Of a DNA stretch of 64,000 bases, positions 62,147-64,000 are shown in pieces. Within the stretch, counting starts at the first letter, position 1; each line of letters starts with the position of its first letter. Under the pieces are notes generated by a model. That model searched no databases. It saw only the letters and a program-made list of their open reading frames with translations, and was not told where the DNA came from. The DNA is from Thalassotalea euphylliae (GTDB lineage: Bacteria > Pseudomonadota > Gammaproteobacteria > Enterobacterales > Alteromonadaceae). Where the stretch lies: NCBI RefSeq assembly GCF_003390375.1, contig NZ_QUOT01000001.1:248001-312000 (forward strand), read 5' to 3'. The translations under genes were made by a program, and so were the position numbers.

Positions 62147-64000
62147 ATGCTTCCTAGGTTAGACCCTGTTGAATTAATTAAACCGATTTATCAAGACTTT
62201 ATAAATGCGCTTAAGCAAACCGCCTATAAAGGTGAAATAAATAGCCAATATAGTGCTCGTTTAGCGGTGGCGACCGACAATAGTGTCTACCAGCAGTTGC
62301 CGCAATTGGTGCTTTGCCCACGCACTAAACAAGATGTGCAACTCATTACTGAGCTGGCGAGCCAAGCTCGATTTAATGATATTAAGTTCAGCGCTCGCGG
62401 CGGTGGTACAGGTACCAACGGCCAAAGCTTAACGCCGGGTGTAGTCATCGATTTATCAAAATTTATGAACCGCATTTTGGAAATCAATGTCGAAGAAAAT
62501 TGGGTACGAGTTGAAGCAGGTGTTGTTAAAGATCAGTTAAATGACTATTTGCGCCCGTATGGTTTCTTTTTCTCGCCGGACTTATCCACATCAAACCGCG
62601 CCACTATTGGCGGCATGATTAATACAGATGCCTCAGGTCAAGGTTCATTGGTTTATGGTAAAACCTCAGATCACGTATTAGGGCTATCATCAGTACTAGC
62701 TGATGGTTCACTAATTAATACTCAGCCGATGCCGATTGAGCAAGCTGAGACGTTGGCGTTAGAAAATAGCAGTTTAGGTAAAATTACCAAGCAGCTGCTG
62801 GCCAGTTGTCGTGATAACCGTGAGCTAATTCTTAACAAATTCCCGCGCTTAAACCGCTTTTTAACTGGTTATGACTTAGAGCATGTCTTTAATGATGACT
62901 TAACCGTATTCGATCCAACCCGTGTCATCACTGGCTCAGAAGGTTCACTGGCGGTGGTTTGCGAAGCAAAACTCAACCTAACGCCAATCTCGAAAGCAAA
63001 AGCCTTGGTGAATATTAAGTACGACAGTTTTGATTCGGCGCTAAGGCACTCGCCTGATTTAGTCAGAGCAGAGGCAACCTCAGTTGAAACCATTGACAGC
63101 AAAGTACTTAACCTTGCCAAAGAAGATATTATTTGGCACACCGTCAGCGACTTGATCACTGACGTGCCAGATAAGGTCATGGATGGCCTTAACATGGTGG
63201 AGTACAACGATGAATCGACAGAAGCTCTAGAACAGCGTATCGAAGTGCTTGAAGGCATTTTACAGCAAGACATGGCCGCCAACAAAGGCATCATTGGTTA
63301 TCAAATTACCTACGATCTAGGCAGTATTGGCCGTTTGTATGCAATGCGTAAAAAGGCGGTGGGTTTATTGGGTAATACACAAGGTAGTCAAAAGCCGCTT
63401 GCCTTTGCTGAAGATACTGCTGTGCCACCAGAAAACCTAGCAGATTTTATTGGCGAATTTCGTGAGTTGTTAGACAGCCACCAGCTTAATTACGGTATGT
63501 TTGGCCATGTTGATGCCGGTGTTTTACACGTTCGACCTGCGCTGGATATGTGCGACCCTGAACAAGAAAAATTACTTCGCACCATTTCCGATCAAGTTGT
63601 GCAGCTGACCGCTAAATATGGCGGTTTGATGTGGGGTGAGCACGGCAAAGGTTACCGCAGTGAATACGGGCCAGAATTTTTCGGTGAAACTTTATTTAAC
63701 GAGTTGCGCAAAGTGAAAACGGCATTCGACCCGCTCAATAAAATGAATCCGGGAAAAATTTGTACACCGATAGATTCTCAAGAGTCATTGGTTTCAGTCG
63801 ATGATATTAAGCGTGGTTATTTTGACCGCCAAATCTCAACGCCGATTAAAACCTCTTTCGAATCTGTGCTTGGCTGTAACGGTAACGGTTTATGCTTCAA
63901 CCATGATACTGCAAGCCCAATGTGTCCTTCATCAAAGGTTACGCGTGACCGAAGACATTCGCCCAAAGGCCGTGCTGGACTAATGCGTGAGTGGTTGCGC
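62147..64000 (+). CDS. ydiJ: FAD-linked oxidase/ferredoxin protein YdiJ (D-2-hydroxyglutarate dehydrogenase type), 5' part
   Basis: The frame is open from ATG 62147 to the last base, giving 618 codons of a protein of about 1000 residues. It matches E. coli YdiJ almost throughout: an FAD-binding PCMH domain (FSARGGGTGTNGQ, STSNRATIGGMINTDASGQG, YGKTSDHVLGL, TGSEGSLAVVCEAKL), then the FAD-oxidase C domain (MFGHVDAGVLHVRPALDMCD, WGEHGKGYRSEYGP, NPGKIC). The first Fe-S cysteines are in LGCNGNGLCFN and SPMCPSS. The C-terminal Fe-S part lies beyond the window. E. coli YdiJ has been described as a D-2-hydroxyglutarate dehydrogenase. Proximity to ppsA matches E. coli. Confidence 0.94.
   Translation, partial: MLPRLDPVELIKPIYQDFINALKQTAYKGEINSQYSARLAVATDNSVYQQLPQLVLCPRTKQDVQLITELASQARFNDIKFSARGGGTGTNGQSLTPGVVIDLSKFMNRILEINVEENWVRVEAGVVKDQLNDYLRPYGFFFSPDLSTSNRATIGGMINTDASGQGSLVYGKTSDHVLGLSSVLADGSLINTQPMPIEQAETLALENSSLGKITKQLLASCRDNRELILNKFPRLNRFLTGYDLEHVFNDDLTVFDPTRVITGSEGSLAVVCEAKLNLTPISKAKALVNIKYDSFDSALRHSPDLVRAEATSVETIDSKVLNLAKEDIIWHTVSDLITDVPDKVMDGLNMVEYNDESTEALEQRIEVLEGILQQDMAANKGIIGYQITYDLGSIGRLYAMRKKAVGLLGNTQGSQKPLAFAEDTAVPPENLADFIGEFRELLDSHQLNYGMFGHVDAGVLHVRPALDMCDPEQEKLLRTISDQVVQLTAKYGGLMWGEHGKGYRSEYGPEFFGETLFNELRKVKTAFDPLNKMNPGKICTPIDSQESLVSVDDIKRGYFDRQISTPIKTSFESVLGCNGNGLCFNHDTASPMCPSSKVTRDRRHSPKGRAGLMREWLR

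Noticed and set aside
1..64000. CRISPR arrays, prophage modules and restriction-modification genes
   Set aside because: No regularly spaced repeats, no phage structural or integrase genes and no methylase or endonuclease signatures were found on either strand.

Overview
The window is one stretch of an AT-rich (about 40% GC by eye) gammaproteobacterial chromosome, most likely from a marine Alteromonadales and plausibly Colwelliaceae (Colwellia or Thalassotalea type). Three things point there. Gene blocks have the order seen in E. coli, Vibrio and Shewanella: pheT-ihfA, cspD/clpS-clpA/infA-bpt-aat-trxB, lrp-ftsK-lolA-rarA-crcB-serS, rluE-nudJ-mnmA-hflD-purB, and aro-ppsR/ppsA-ydiJ. There is a Pds (proteobacterial dedicated sortase system) regulatory set, a family known mainly from marine proteobacteria. 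Finally, a monomeric and a dimeric NADP-isocitrate dehydrogenase lie 2.3 kb apart, as described for Colwellia maris. The genus is an inference.

Layout. 1-4231: end of pheT, ihfA, a DUF2937-like/HDOD pair, and divergent queC/queE for preQ0 synthesis. 4333-8372: Pds histidine kinase and response regulator, divergent from the OmpA-like pdsO. No sortase or sortase target follows. 8624-15245: a 160-aa unknown gene whose last 55 bp recur 6.1 kb downstream. Between the two copies sit an intact IS256-family element (with inverted repeats and an 8-bp target duplication) and a two-gene operon: a short BLUF photoreceptor overlapping by one base a 1392-aa CheB-CheR-coiled-coil-PAS-PAS-GGDEF-EAL protein. 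This looks like an inserted cassette carrying a light-to-c-di-GMP/chemotaxis module and is the most interesting part of the window. 15256-19998: dinG and polB, divergent around one SOS box.

20086-28401: an orphan P-loop protein, metC, a DUF924 gene, a CadC-like membrane regulator divergent from a fatty acid/sterol hydroxylase, a leucine-dehydrogenase-type enzyme, a GNAT protein and roxA. 28545-33360: purB, hflD, mnmA, nudJ, rluE. 33400-39181: monomeric icd, a LysE-type exporter, an SGNH hydrolase, a 376-bp MITE-like element with nested inverted repeats that supplies the hydrolase stop codon, and dimeric icd. 39301-45268: cspD, clpS, clpA, infA, bpt, aat, trxB, which together hold the bacterial N-degron pathway apart from ClpP. 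45442-53764: ald divergent from lrp, then ftsK, lolA, rarA, crcB, serS. 53950-64000: a TlpA-like thioredoxin, a 622-aa coiled-coil protein, a low-molecular-weight phosphatase, DAHP synthase, ppsR, ppsA and the first 618 codons of ydiJ, which runs off the end.

I saw no rRNA or tRNA genes and no CRISPR array. Most genes are housekeeping. The accessory material is at 9094-15174, 37291-37666 and possibly 20086-20628 and 54675-56543.
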